From: an uncultured Acidimicrobiales bacterium
Lineage (GTDB): Bacteria; Actinomycetota; Acidimicrobiia; Acidimicrobiales; SHLQ01
Reading direction: 5' to 3'
Length of the DNA stretch: 64,000 nt
Assembly: GCA_938015295.1 (NCBI GenBank)
Contig: CALLQB010000057.1
Location: 1 to 64,000, forward strand
The translations under genes and the position numbers were made by a program. The notes beneath the pieces are model-generated. The model was not told where the DNA came from. It worked only from the letters and a program-made list of their open reading frames with translations, and searched no databases. Below, piece after piece: positions 1 through 8,881 of the stretch (positions within the stretch are counted from its first letter, which is position 1; every line of letters begins with the position of its first letter).

Positions 1-1056
1 GGCGCCGCCACGTCCGTCGTCGGAGACCTCGACTTTCAGCTCGTCGTCGGCGAAGGAAAGCCGCACCAACGCCTTTGCTGGCCCAGCATGTTTGAGCGCG
101 TTCGTGAGCGACTCCTGCACAATCCGGTAGGCCGACAGTTCAATGCCTACGGGAAGCGCTCGAGCGTCACCATCGATCTGCACGCGCACGTTGAGCCCAG
201 CGCCTTCGACTTGGTCGACCAGCGTTTCGAGATCGTTCAGGCCAGGAAGGGGGGCGAATTGGGTATCGAGCTTGCGGTCGGATCTGAGCACCCCGAGGAG
301 GCGTCGCATTTCGTCGATGGAACTTCGACCCGTCTCCTCCACGGCCTGCAGAGCTTCGTCGGCTTTCGTTGGATTGCTGGCAAGGATCCGGCGCGCGGCC
401 GCCGTTTGCACGACCATCACGCTGAGCCCGTGCGCAACAACGTCGTGCAGTTCGCGTGCAATCGCTGTGCGTTCCTGCTCAATGGCTCGCGCCGCTTCTG
501 ATTCGCGTTGCGCCTCGGCGGCTTCGGCTCGTTTCTCGACCTCCGCCAGGTGATCGCGCCGGGTCCGTACGTTGTCGCCTACAACCCACGCCGTGCCATA
601 AAAGACAATCGATGCAACCGCATCGACGATCGACAGGCTCTCGCCCGGCCACAAGAGCCCAGCGACCAGCACCGCGACCATGATTGCGCCAAAGCCAAAC
701 CCCAGCTTGCGAGCGGTAGCTCCAGTCGCAAGGTAGGCGGCCGCCGAGTACGTCACGATCAATAGCGGCAAACCAACGCCAGAGTCTTGGTAATCGAGAA
801 TCCAGTAGATAAACGTTGACGTTGCGCAGACGCTCAACGCAGCTGCTGGGTTCCGGCGACGGAAGGCAACGGTCGACGCACCGGTGACTGCGAGAAACGC
901 ACCGAGTGCGTCCATCTGCCTGAACCCTTCAGTGTCTCGAGCCGGTGGCCAAATTGACCACGATACGAGCGCAAGGATGAAGGCCATCAGCAGGAAATCG
1001 GCGGCGCGTTGGTGAGCGTTGCCCCACTGTTGGATTTTGCGCCAGAGCGATGTCAT
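1..1056 (-). CDS. Two-component sensor histidine kinase, DesK/NarL-associated type (3' end outside window)
   Basis: The frame is open for 352 codons from the ATG at 1056 to the window edge, so the protein is C-terminally cut. Residues about 18-160 hold four to five hydrophobic segments, forming a membrane sensor. They are followed by a charged coiled-coil linker (about 165-195). The HisKA_3 phosphoacceptor box reads ARELHDVVAHGLSVMVVQ with the phosphorylated His at about 204, and an N-box (QESLTNALKHA, about 314-324) and the first glycine box (DDGRGG) of the ATPase domain follow. The family autophosphorylates and passes phosphate to a LuxR/NarL-type response regulator, which would be expected just left of the window. 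The stimulus cannot be read from the sequence. A GTG directly before the ATG (1059) is an alternative start; a TACCGT -10 hexamer sits 5-8 nt upstream. Confidence 0.93.
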   Translation of the reverse strand, partial: MTSLWRKIQQWGNAHQRAADFLLMAFILALVSWSIWPPARDTEGFRQMDALGAFLAVTGASTVAFRRRNPAAALSVCATSTFIYWILDYQDSGVGLPLLIVTYSAAAYLATGATARKLGFGFGAIMVAVLVAGLLWPGESLSIVDAVASIVFYGTAWVVGDNVRTRRDHLAEVEKRAEAAEAQRESEAARAIEQERTAIARELHDVVAHGLSVMVVQTAAARRILASNPTKADEALQAVEETGRSSIDEMRRLLGVLRSDRKLDTQFAPLPGLNDLETLVDQVEGAGLNVRVQIDGDARALPVGIELSAYRIVQESLTNALKHAGPAKALVRLSFADDELKVEVSDDGRGGA

Positions 1057-1064
1057 CACCCGTA

Positions 1065-1070
1065 ACGGTA
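1065..1070 (-). promoter_or_regulatory. Candidate -10 hexamer of the histidine kinase gene
   Basis: TACCGT on the minus strand ends 5 nt before GTG 1059 and 8 nt before ATG 1056. This is the spacing expected for a leaderless or nearly leaderless transcript. No convincing -35 is visible. Confidence 0.35.
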
Positions 1071-1130
1071 CGCAGAATCAACGGTTGGTGCATCCACCAA
1101 ATGGATGACCCTGCTGTCCCCCCGGCGAAC

Positions 1131-1136
1131 TAGAGT
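1131..1136 (+). promoter_or_regulatory. Candidate -10 hexamer, leaderless promoter of the cyclase/AAA gene
   Basis: TAGAGT is followed by six bases and then GTG at 1143, so transcription would begin at or beside the start codon. There is no Shine-Dalgarno-like sequence, which supports a leaderless message. It favours GTG 1143 over the neighbouring GTG 1140. Confidence 0.45.
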
Positions 1137-1142
1137 CAGGTG

Positions 1143-4100
1143 GTGCATTGCGTGAGCTGTGGGTCTGTCTTGCCCACCGATGCCCGGTTCTGCCCGTCGT
1201 GCGGTCACCGGGTCGAACACCGTCACGATGAGCGCCGTGTCGTTACGGTTGTGTTCGTCGACATTGTTGGCTTTACCGCTCTTTCAGAGTCCGCCGATCC
1301 TGAACAGGTCAAAAACCTGGTCGATGGTTTCTTTGGGCGCGTGGCCAACGATGTCACCGACTTTGGTGGCCGCGTCGACAAGGTGCTCGGCGACGGTCTC
1401 CTCGCGATATTTGGGGCTCCGGTCGCTCATGAGGACGATGCTGAACGGGCCACCCGGGCCTCCTTCGCCATGCTGACGACCGTTGCCTCGTTCAATGAAG
1501 AGTTCGACACAAAGCTGCAAGTCCGTATCGGCATCAACACCGGTGAGGTGCTGGTTGGCCAGATTCGTGCCGCCGGCGATTACACCGCAATGGGAGACGT
1601 CGTCAATATCGCGAGCCGCTTGTCCGACATCGCCCAACCGGGCCAGATCGTCGTCGGCGAGGACACAAACGCCGCAACAAACGAGTCCATCAGCTACGAA
1701 ATGGGCAACGAGCTCAACCTCAGCGGTCGAGCCGAACCGGTCACCGTATGGATTGCTATCGCGGCGGTCGGTTTGCCGGGGCAGCGGCACGGACGTCGAA
1801 ACAAGCTGGTCGGACGCGACATCGAATTTGGCATCGCCAAGCAGTCGGTCGATTCGGCCTTTCGTCTTCGCCGATCCTTGATGATGCTCGTGATGGGTGA
1901 GGCTGGCGTTGGCAAATCAAGGTTGGCTTCGGAGGTTTCGGGTTATGCGACCGAGGCGGGGGCGGTGCTGCTCACTGGTCGCTGCGTGCCCTACGGCGAA
2001 GCAAACATGTGGTTCCCCATCGCCGAGGCGGTGAAGGCGGGCCTTCGTCTCACGACAGGTATCGACCCGGATCACCCCGACGTGCAAATCAGCGATGCGG
2101 TGGCTGGGCTTGTGTCGTCGGGCCCCGAAGAGCAGACCCGAATCGTCAACGGCTTGTTGTACCTCTTTGACTACGGCGGTCCACTCGATGGCATCGAGCC
2201 GAAACACGCGCAAGATGAGGCATCGCGATCAGCACGGCTGGTCTTCGAGTCGCTCGCCAACGTCAGCCCGGTGTTCCTGCAGCTGGTCGATTTGCACTGG
2301 GCCGACGAGGCCGTGCTTGCGCTCGTCGATGACCTTGTACAGCGGATGGTGCACCAGCCGTTTGTGGTGATGGCCACGGCTCGGTTCGAGCTGGCTGAGA
2401 GATGGTCGCCTACCAACGGACGGCACAACAACCTCACGCTGACTCTCGATCCGCTGGAAGCCGATGCTGCGGCAGAGTTGGCCCAGTCGTTGCTGCCCAA
2501 CGCGAGTCCTGCGATGCGCGCCGACCTGGTCGAACGGTCGGGCGGGAACCCGTTCTTTCTCGAAGAGCTAGCGTCGCTTGTCGACAGCGGCGGCATGATC
2601 GATGGCACCGAACTCCCGGCGACGGTTCGCGGCATCGTGGCAGCTCGCCTCGATGGTTTGAGTACTACCGAGGCTGGTGTTGTCGAGGATGCTGCCGTGC
2701 TCGGCCGCCGCGGCGTCATCATGGCCCTCGAAAAAATGTCGGAGGCACGCGGCAGCACCGTGCCGGTCGACGAGACGATTATTCGCCTCGTAGAGCTCGA
2801 CCTTTTCGACGTTGACGGCGACACGCAGCACTGGGAATTTCACAGCGACCTCGTGCGCGACGTGGTCTACAACCGGCTCACCAAATCAGATCGAGCGGTT
2901 CGCCACTTTGGCGTCGCCGACTTTATCGAGACCACCTTTGGCTCATCAGCGGCTCCAACGACCGTTGCACACCACTATCTGCGGGCGGCCGAGTTTGCCC
3001 GCGAGATGGGTCGTGTTCCTAACGTGCCTAGCGATGTCGCCGACCGGGCGTTGCTTTGGGCCGACCGTGCTGCGAAGGCGATGGCAGCGACAGAACGGTG
3101 GGACACCAGCGCCAGCTTGTACACGCAGCGACTTAGCTTGCTTGACGAGGGCGACGATCGTTACATCGAAACGCTGCTGGCGCGGGCACACGCCCACGCT
3201 GGTGCACGAAACATCGAGTTGGCATTGGTCGATTTGCGGACCGCCGAGGAGTTGGCGGCCGATCAGCCCCGGTTTGGTCCCACGATTGCGATGGGTCGCG
3301 GCGAGATCGAGCAGCGGCGAGGCAACCTCGATGTCGCGGTGAAGTTCTTCGACGAAGCGCTCAGCGGGTTCCGGGCGCAGGACAATCTCAAGCAGGTTGC
3401 CGAAGTGCAGCGGATGGCTGGCATGGCACATCTCATGGCTGGCAACAGCGAAAGTGCTGAGCTCGCGATGAAAGATGCGCTGGCGGCAAGCCTCGCATTG
3501 GGCGATCGACGCAACGAAGCTTGGGCGCGACAGAACCTTGCCTGGCTCGGCTTTGTTCAAGGCCGCACAGCGAAAGCCGACGAACGAATCGAGAAGTCGC
3601 TCGACCTCTTCACTTCGCTTGGCGATGTCATTGGTATGGCGTGGTCACATGGCTTGCTGGCGTACGTGCGGATGCATCAGGGCCGGTTCGATGAGTCCGA
3701 ACGTCTTGCTCTTCAGACATTGGCGGATGCCGCTGGGCGAAACGATGCGTGGGTCGGCGGCATGATGCGGGTGTTGCTGGCATCGGTAAACCTCTGGCGT
3801 GGCAACACCGTCGAGGCGGTCGACTTCGCCGAGCAGGCGGTGGGGTTGTTCCGGTCGATTAACGACCCTTTTGGGCAGGTACAAGCGGAGGCGATTTACG
3901 GACGCTCACTTATCCGGCTGGGTCGGGTCGACGAGGGGTTCATGGTGCTTCGCGGAGCTATCAACGTGCTTCCTGAATCCGACGATGGCATTGGCCAGCT
4001 CGCGAAGACAACCCTTTCTTCGGGCAATGTGAGTGTTGGCCGCCCCGAGCCAGCCCTCGAACAGCTCGGAAATGTCGTGACGACCGATATCGACCCGTCG

Positions 4101-4613
4101 CTGGTCGGCCAGTCCGAACGGGTTGTTGCCTATGGTCTTGCGTTGTTACAAGAAGGTCGGCTCGATGACGCTCGCTCGATACTCAAATACGCCGCTGCGG
4201 GAAACAGTGATCTTGGTGTGAGCCCGGCGGCCATCGCTGCGCTTGCCTACACCGCGGCTGCCGATGGCGATGTCGAGCTCTCGGCCAAGTTGTGCGGCTC
4301 GGTCGCAGTGTCCTCTCGGGCGACGTATCTCGACCGCCTTCGCGTGTTGATTGCGTTTGGGCTTGCCAACACCGTCGCCGGTGATGCCGAAGGCGCAAGT
4401 GAGGCATTTGCCGATGCCAAGGCGCTTCTTTCAACAACCAGCGATGCTTTGGGCTACGCCTTGACGGTGCTTGCCCATTCGTTGAGTTCGCAGCATCTTG
4501 GCCTGGCGAACGCCGATATTCTTCGTCTTGAAACTGAAGAGCGGCTTGCCGAGTTGGGCATTGAAGCGACCGGGTGGCGCCAGGCGTTTCGCACGATCCT
4601 CGGCGAAAGCTAG
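1143..4613 (+). CDS. Zinc-ribbon / class III nucleotidyl cyclase / AAA ATPase / TPR regulatory protein
   Basis: A 1156-residue multidomain protein. Residues 3-20 form a zinc ribbon (CVSC...CPSC). A class III adenylate/guanylate cyclase domain follows (about 30-200), with the metal-binding stretch VVFVDIVGFT (Asp about 40) and the second aspartate region KVLGDGLLAIFGAP. Next comes a STAND/AAA-like ATPase with Walker A GEAGVGKS (about 250) and a Walker B-like LQLVDLHWAD. The C-terminal half (about 660-1100) is rich in TPR-like helical repeats. Proteins of this layout are common in actinobacteria and are usually annotated as adenylate/guanylate cyclase domain-containing regulators. No transmembrane segment is seen, so a cytoplasmic location is inferred. 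The ligand and the activity of the cyclase are not determined by the sequence. Confidence 0.9.
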   Translation: MHCVSCGSVLPTDARFCPSCGHRVEHRHDERRVVTVVFVDIVGFTALSESADPEQVKNLVDGFFGRVANDVTDFGGRVDKVLGDGLLAIFGAPVAHEDDAERATRASFAMLTTVASFNEEFDTKLQVRIGINTGEVLVGQIRAAGDYTAMGDVVNIASRLSDIAQPGQIVVGEDTNAATNESISYEMGNELNLSGRAEPVTVWIAIAAVGLPGQRHGRRNKLVGRDIEFGIAKQSVDSAFRLRRSLMMLVMGEAGVGKSRLASEVSGYATEAGAVLLTGRCVPYGEANMWFPIAEAVKAGLRLTTGIDPDHPDVQISDAVAGLVSSGPEEQTRIVNGLLYLFDYGGPLDGIEPKHAQDEASRSARLVFESLANVSPVFLQLVDLHWADEAVLALVDDLVQRMVHQPFVVMATARFELAERWSPTNGRHNNLTLTLDPLEADAAAELAQSLLPNASPAMRADLVERSGGNPFFLEELASLVDSGGMIDGTELPATVRGIVAARLDGLSTTEAGVVEDAAVLGRRGVIMALEKMSEARGSTVPVDETIIRLVELDLFDVDGDTQHWEFHSDLVRDVVYNRLTKSDRAVRHFGVADFIETTFGSSAAPTTVAHHYLRAAEFAREMGRVPNVPSDVADRALLWADRAAKAMAATERWDTSASLYTQRLSLLDEGDDRYIETLLARAHAHAGARNIELALVDLRTAEELAADQPRFGPTIAMGRGEIEQRRGNLDVAVKFFDEALSGFRAQDNLKQVAEVQRMAGMAHLMAGNSESAELAMKDALAASLALGDRRNEAWARQNLAWLGFVQGRTAKADERIEKSLDLFTSLGDVIGMAWSHGLLAYVRMHQGRFDESERLALQTLADAAGRNDAWVGGMMRVLLASVNLWRGNTVEAVDFAEQAVGLFRSINDPFGQVQAEAIYGRSLIRLGRVDEGFMVLRGAINVLPESDDGIGQLAKTTLSSGNVSVGRPEPALEQLGNVVTTDIDPSLVGQSERVVAYGLALLQEGRLDDARSILKYAAAGNSDLGVSPAAIAALAYTAAADGDVELSAKLCGSVAVSSRATYLDRLRVLIAFGLANTVAGDAEGASEAFADAKALLSTTSDALGYALTVLAHSLSSQHLGLANADILRLETEERLAELGIEATGWRQAFRTILGES

Positions 4614-4630
4614 ACAACCCCTTACTCCCG

Positions 4631-4660
4631 TTGACAGGTTGTCGAAAGGCGACCTAGCTT
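4631..4660 (+). promoter_or_regulatory. Candidate housekeeping promoter of the peroxiredoxin gene
   Basis: A consensus -35 TTGACA (4631-4636) and a -10-like TAGCTT (4655-4660) are 18 bp apart, about 70 bp before the peroxiredoxin ATG. The -35 is overlapped by an inverted repeat, GACAACC (4613-4619) / GGTTGTC (4637-4643). That repeat could be an operator or the stem of the upstream gene's terminator. Confidence 0.5.
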
Positions 4661-4731
4661 GTCGGCATTAGCGGGTAGACGGTGGCGGACCGGCCCTCTG
4701 CAACCAACGACAATTGACGAGGAAGCTCCTG

Positions 4732-5361
4732 ATGGCAATCCGGCTTGGCGATGAAGCACCAAATTTCACGGCGAATACCACGGCAGGTTCGGTTACCTTC
4801 CACGACTGGAAAGAGGGTGCTTGGGCAGTCCTGTTTTCGCATCCGAAGGATTTCACCCCGGTGTGCACGACAGAACTTGGCTATACCGCCAAGCTGAAGG
4901 ACGAGTTCGATCGGCGAAACGTCAAGGCGATCGCCGTTTCGGTTGATTCGGTAACGTCTCACAACGAGTGGTCAGCCGATATCGAAGAAACGCAAGGCAC
5001 AGCGGTCAACTTCCCGATTATCGGCGATGAGGATCGCACGGTGTCGGATTTGTACGACATGATTCATCCGAACGCCGACAACACGTTGACGGTCCGGTCG
5101 GTTTTTGTGATTGGTCCCGACAACAAGGTGAAGCTCACGCTGACCTATCCGGCCAGCACTGGTCGCAACTTCGATGAGATCCTTCGGGTTATCGACTCAC
5201 TACAGCTGACCGCCGAGCAGCAGCTCGCCACACCGGTCAACTGGAACCCTGGCGACAAGGTCATCGTGGCGCCAAGCGTGTCCGACGACGAGGCAAACGA
5301 ACGATTCGGTTCCTTCGATGCCCCAAAGCCCTATCTGCGCTACGTCGACGCCCCAAAGTAA
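4732..5361 (+). CDS. 1-Cys peroxiredoxin (Prx6 family)
   Basis: A 209-residue thiol peroxidase that reduces hydrogen peroxide and organic peroxides. The peroxidatic cysteine lies in the Prx6-type motif FTPVCTTELG (about residue 45). The C-terminal extension typical of Prx6 is present (TGRNFDEILRV, SLQLTAEQQLATPVNW, ending KPYLRYVDAPK). The length matches the family (about 210-225). ATG 4732 is chosen because GAGGAAG precedes it by 6-7 nt; an upstream in-frame TTG (4714) lies within that ribosome-binding region. It is monocistronic, with its own consensus-like promoter. No second resolving cysteine partner is evident nearby. Confidence 0.96.
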   Translation: MAIRLGDEAPNFTANTTAGSVTFHDWKEGAWAVLFSHPKDFTPVCTTELGYTAKLKDEFDRRNVKAIAVSVDSVTSHNEWSADIEETQGTAVNFPIIGDEDRTVSDLYDMIHPNADNTLTVRSVFVIGPDNKVKLTLTYPASTGRNFDEILRVIDSLQLTAEQQLATPVNWNPGDKVIVAPSVSDDEANERFGSFDAPKPYLRYVDAPK

Positions 5362-5372
5362 CGCACCCAAAG

Positions 5373-5423
5373 AACCGAAATTTTCACCAAAAACGACCCT
5401 GCGCGGTCACTTTGCAACAACAG
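5373..5423 (+). repeat. Intergenic element, copy 1 (second copy at 34265-34316)
   Basis: This 51-bp stretch just after the peroxiredoxin stop matches 34265-34316 at 41 of 51 aligned positions with one gap, in the same orientation. The shared blocks are GAAATTTTCACC, CGGTCACTT and AACAACAG. It precedes the SGNH hydrolase gene by about 100 bp. Its function is unknown; it may be regulatory or a small mobile or degenerate element. Confidence 0.55.
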
Positions 5424-5512
5424 TTTGTGGAGTTGCCGTTCTGTTGACGCCGACCACTTGAGGCCGCCGACCACTGGTGCCGGTGTGCGGCAAATTTTCG
5501 ACGAGGGTTGAC

Positions 5513-5518
5513 TACGGT
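5513..5518 (+). promoter_or_regulatory. Candidate -10 hexamer, leaderless promoter of SGNH hydrolase gene
   Basis: TACGGT lies exactly six bases before ATG 5525. This supports that start over the GTG at 5477, which would place extra residues before the signal peptide. Confidence 0.4.
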
Positions 5519-5524
5519 TGGCGG

Positions 5525-6916
5525 ATGCTGTGTCGAGGCCGCTCGTTTGTTTTGCTCATGAGTCTGTTGGCTGGTGGTCTTGGTCTTGTCACTTCGGTGT
5601 CTTCGGTGTCGCTCATTCCAGCTGCGGCTGCTCAGGACACCGCGCACGAAATGTTGGCTGCGAACCCAACCGCGACCGCCTCTGATTTCGGACTACCGAG
5701 CCGTCGCTCTCACGGGCAGTCCAACCGCGCGCCCCTGCTGCAGATTGCTGCAGAGCTGCGTGCCATCTTCGATGCCGACGGTGTGGTCACTCCAGCGACT
5801 GCACCCCTCGTGGTGTCAGATCCCGACGGCGACCGAGTGCGGCTTCGTCCGAATAGGGGAGTGCCGGGCCTGTCGTACACGATGGTCGATGGCCTCGTTA
5901 CCGAGTTGGTGTTCGCCCCTCGTGTGCCGGGCACCTGGCCGCTCACACTGACCGCCCTTGATGATGCCGGGGCATCGACGGTTGTCGAGGTCAACCTGGT
6001 CGCCCGGCACAGCGGTACCCCCGGCATGCTGCTGGCGATGGGTGATTCGGTAGCCAGCGGGCACGGCCGCGACCTGTTCGACTATCTCGGCGGCGATTCG
6101 TGTTGGCGTGCCGAACGTCAGGCGTATGGACGGCGGGTGTTCACCGCACTTCGGCGATCAGGCGTGCTGCGTGGACAGACATCGTTCGACATGGTGGCCT
6201 GCAGCGGTGCAACCGCAACCGACCTGCTGCGAACGCGACGCGATGGGGCGACCCAGGTTGATCACGCTGTGCGCGCCAACCCGGCCATCATCACGTTGAC
6301 GGTCGGTGCAAACGACATCGAGTTCGATCAGCCCTGGAACTTGGTCACGCCCGACGATGAGCTCAACGTTGACTATCTCGATCCGCTACTGGGCACCTAT
6401 CAAATCCGTTTGACTACCATCCTCCGGCGCCTGCTCGAACGCACCGATGCAACGGTAGTGGTCACGACGTATTACAACCCTGCGGCGCAGTCGCCACAGG
6501 GGATCCAAGGCTGCCGTCGGGCCTGTTTCGCCGATATTTCGAACGCTGCACTCGACCGACTCAACGATGTCATTTTCGATACGGTCGATGGATTTGGCTC
6601 AGAGGCCGGCCCGTCCGACCGAGTTGTGGTCGCCGACATCCGCGCCCAGTTCGAGGGGCACGGCGCCCCGAACGGTTTCGGCCCCGACGGCGCAAGAGAA
6701 AACGGGCTCCCGGTCATTCGGGATGTTTTCGGCCGCTTGGTCGAGGGAACCCATCCGTATTGCGCTCGAGGCCGGACACGCGACGACTCGTGGGTGTCGC
6801 GAGTGGACTGCGTGCATCCCAATGGTGCAGGTCACCGCACTATTGCTGGGGTCGTGGTGGCGACGCTTGACGGACTGGCGCTCCGGACGGCCAGCGGAGC
6901 ATCCCCGGCTGCCTAG
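5525..6916 (+). CDS. Secreted SGNH/GDSL-family esterase with N-terminal Ig/cadherin-like domain
   Basis: A 463-residue exported hydrolase. Residues 1-36 form a signal peptide with a hydrophobic core and an AAAA cleavage region. Residues about 75-160 look like a cadherin/Ig-type beta domain (VSDPDGD, PGTWPLTLTALDDAG). The SGNH domain follows, with block I LLAMGDSVASGHG (catalytic Ser about 175), block II region ACSGATATDLL, block III GAND (about 260) and the C-terminal DCVHPNGAGH carrying the Asp and His of the catalytic triad (about 428-431). Family members hydrolyse acyl esters of lipids, polysaccharides or small molecules; the substrate here is unknown. The start is set by the signal peptide and a -10 hexamer six bases upstream. 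Confidence 0.88.
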   Translation: MLCRGRSFVLLMSLLAGGLGLVTSVSSVSLIPAAAAQDTAHEMLAANPTATASDFGLPSRRSHGQSNRAPLLQIAAELRAIFDADGVVTPATAPLVVSDPDGDRVRLRPNRGVPGLSYTMVDGLVTELVFAPRVPGTWPLTLTALDDAGASTVVEVNLVARHSGTPGMLLAMGDSVASGHGRDLFDYLGGDSCWRAERQAYGRRVFTALRRSGVLRGQTSFDMVACSGATATDLLRTRRDGATQVDHAVRANPAIITLTVGANDIEFDQPWNLVTPDDELNVDYLDPLLGTYQIRLTTILRRLLERTDATVVVTTYYNPAAQSPQGIQGCRRACFADISNAALDRLNDVIFDTVDGFGSEAGPSDRVVVADIRAQFEGHGAPNGFGPDGARENGLPVIRDVFGRLVEGTHPYCARGRTRDDSWVSRVDCVHPNGAGHRTIAGVVVATLDGLALRTASGASPAA

Positions 6917-7062
6917 AGAGTTCACTTTCTTAACACCAACAACAAATACCACAAATGCACCAACAAGCTCACGAAGTGGCAGTTGCAGTCTTTGGCCACT
7001 TGTCTTGCGTGGAATTTCACGGAAAGTAGGTAACAATCCACCGCTCGTGTGAAAGATGGTCA

Positions 7063-7068
7063 TATATT
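7063..7068 (+). promoter_or_regulatory. Candidate -10 hexamer, leaderless promoter
   Basis: TATATT, a near-perfect -10, ends seven bases before ATG 7076. A GGAATTTCACGG motif lies about 45 bp further upstream (7013-7022). Confidence 0.5.
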
Positions 7069-7075
7069 GCTCAGT

Positions 7076-7252
7076 ATGTCGCCCCAAGCCGCCGGTTCGT
7101 TGATCGGTGTCAATACCGATCGCCGCCGAACGTGGATCTCGTTGCTGTGCCCAACGTGCGACGTGACATGGCGCGGTCGTCCAGAGACACCGTGCTGGGC
7201 GTGCGGTGGCGACGGCGTGCAAACGGCTTCGACCATCACGATCGTTGACTAA
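7076..7252 (+). CDS. Small zinc-ribbon protein of unknown function
   Basis: A 58-residue protein with a single four-cysteine zinc ribbon (CPTC ... CWAC) in its second half, followed by a short tail ending in TIVD. The basic N-terminal stretch (NTDRRRTWISL) could contact nucleic acid, but this is only inference. The start is ATG 7076 because of the strong -10 hexamer seven bases upstream; a GTG at 7049 would extend it by nine residues. It precedes an RNA methyltransferase gene by 45 bp and may be cotranscribed with it. I do not recognise a named family. Confidence 0.6.
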   Translation: MSPQAAGSLIGVNTDRRRTWISLLCPTCDVTWRGRPETPCWACGGDGVQTASTITIVD

Positions 7253-7297
7253 CGCAGCCCGTTTGGCCGTCACTCTGCCGGTCTTTTTGGCCGTGCA

Positions 7298-8122
7298 ATG
7301 ATTCCCGTCGACGATCCGGCCGACCCACGGCTCGACGTGTTCATGGGTCTTCGCGATCACCAACTTCGCCAAGCTCGAGAACGTCCTGGTGGCGACATGG
7401 CAGGGTCGTTCATTGGCGAAGGCGATGTGGTCATCGCACGAGCGCTCGCCGCCGGACACCAGCTCGAATCGGTGCTCGTCGATGCCAACCGCACCAAAGG
7501 GTTGCCCGAACTACCCGCACACGCCACCGTGCTCGCTGGCGGCGCAAAGGTGCTGCAGGCTGTTGCAGGTCGCAAGGAACTTCGCGATCCGATTGCCTGC
7601 TTCATTCGTCCGCCCAGCAACGACCCGGTCGACCTTCTGCGTCGTGCAAAAACGGTTCTCGTCACCGAAGGGGTCAACAACCCCACAAATATGGGTGTCA
7701 TCCTCCGCTGTGCTGCGGGCCTTGGGGTCGACGCCGTCCTAGTCGACGCATCGTCGTGCGACCCGTTGTACCGACGAGCGGTTCGCGTTTCGATGGGTGA
7801 GGTGTTTGCGATACCTCATGCCCGGATCGGCTCGCTCGGAGACCTTTCCGAGTCCGGCGGCCTAGCAATGCTTGCGCAGCTAGGGTTTCTCCGCCTTGCG
7901 CTGACACCGTCGACCACCGCCGACGACCTCGGCGACCTGCAACTCGACCGCGATCAGAAATGTGCCGTGGTGATCGGGGCCGAAGGTCCCGGGCTCTCCG
8001 ACGACGTGCTCGCCGCATGCGACCGGCGGCTTCGCATCGTCATGCACGCCGGTGTCGACTCGATCAATGTGGGCACCGCCGCCGCAATTGCCTTTTTTGC
8101 TGTCGGAAACGCGCGGCGCTGA
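7298..8122 (+). CDS. TrmH/SpoU-family RNA 2'-O-methyltransferase
   Basis: A 274-residue SPOUT methyltransferase. The N-terminal about 100 residues form the substrate-binding domain (SFIGEGDVVIARAL). The knotted SPOUT domain carries motif 1 (TEGVNNPTNMGVILRCAAGLG), the following SMGEVF segment, motif 2 (VIGAEGPGLSDDVL) and motif 3 (SINVGTAAAIAFF). The family uses S-adenosylmethionine to methylate the ribose of rRNA or tRNA. The precise target nucleotide cannot be read from the sequence. The length and motif order are complete, and ATG 7298 is the natural start. Confidence 0.92.
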   Translation: MIPVDDPADPRLDVFMGLRDHQLRQARERPGGDMAGSFIGEGDVVIARALAAGHQLESVLVDANRTKGLPELPAHATVLAGGAKVLQAVAGRKELRDPIACFIRPPSNDPVDLLRRAKTVLVTEGVNNPTNMGVILRCAAGLGVDAVLVDASSCDPLYRRAVRVSMGEVFAIPHARIGSLGDLSESGGLAMLAQLGFLRLALTPSTTADDLGDLQLDRDQKCAVVIGAEGPGLSDDVLAACDRRLRIVMHAGVDSINVGTAAAIAFFAVGNARR

Positions 8123-8162
8123 ACAGCGACACAGTTCGTTAGCCTGACTTGGTCCATGACAA

Positions 8163-8184
8163 GGTTGAGCGTTCACTCTCAACC
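8163..8184 (+). other. Stem-loop in the leader of the cyclophilin gene
   Basis: GGTTGAG (8163-8169) and CTCAACC (8178-8184) pair around an 8-nt loop, 40 bp after the methyltransferase stop and about 110 bp before the cyclophilin start. No T-run follows. It could be a weak terminator or a leader structure. Confidence 0.35.
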
Positions 8185-8291
8185 CCTATACGGCAGACCT
8201 GCGCGCTTGCCTGGTTCCCAGCGTTTCTGATGGTTCCAGCGGCCCGTAGCGGAGAGCAACGATGCGACTGTCAAACCCCTTAAGGAAAAAA

Positions 8292-8852
8292 ATGCCCACT
8301 GAATGCCCCGCAGCCGACGGTTCAAGCGAACGTCGCGTCGAGTTCGATGGTCCACCACCAATGTGCATCGACGCATCCAAGCGTTACACCGCCGAGATGG
8401 TGACCAGCCTTGGCACGATGACCATCGCTCTCGACGCAGCCGCCGCACCCAACACGGTGAACAACTTTGTGGTCCTCGCCCGTTACAAGTACTACGAGGG
8501 CATCATTTTCCACCGCATCATCAACGGTTTCATGTGCCAGGGTGGCGACCCCACCGGCACCGGCCGCGGTGGCCCCGGATACAAGTTCGGCGACGAGCTT
8601 CCGTCGCCCGGACGCTACGAAATTGGCTCACTCGCCATGGCCAACGCTGGCCCAAACACCAACGGCAGCCAGTTCTTCATCGTGAGCGGTCCGTCGGGTG
8701 TTGGCCTGCCGCCGCAGTACTCGCTCTTCGGCAAGGTTGTGGCTGGTCTCGACGTTGTCGACACCATGCAGCGCGTCGATTGCGCACCTGGCGATAAGCC
8801 ACTCACCGATGTCGTGATCCAGTCGATCACCATCACCGAGCACGACGACTAA
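8292..8852 (+). CDS. Cyclophilin-type peptidyl-prolyl cis-trans isomerase
   Basis: A 186-residue protein with a short N-terminal extension and then the complete cyclophilin barrel. The signatures are FHRIINGFMCQGGDPTGTG (catalytic Arg), GSLAMANAGPNTNGSQFFI, and SLFGKVVAGLDVVD. There is no signal peptide, so it is a cytoplasmic folding catalyst. The usual active-site Trp region reads PPQYSLFG, as in many short bacterial cyclophilins. ATG 8292 is preferred to the ATG at 8262 because AAGGA (8282-8286) sits at an ideal distance. Confidence 0.95.
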   Translation: MPTECPAADGSSERRVEFDGPPPMCIDASKRYTAEMVTSLGTMTIALDAAAAPNTVNNFVVLARYKYYEGIIFHRIINGFMCQGGDPTGTGRGGPGYKFGDELPSPGRYEIGSLAMANAGPNTNGSQFFIVSGPSGVGLPPQYSLFGKVVAGLDVVDTMQRVDCAPGDKPLTDVVIQSITITEHDD

Positions 8853-8881
8853 CCACAACGAAGAGTCCAGAAGTAGAAAGA

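Noticed and set aside
88-765. Plus-strand frames in the first kilobase.
   Set aside because: They are antisense to the histidine kinase, whose 352-codon minus-strand frame shows clear H-box, N-box and G-box motifs.
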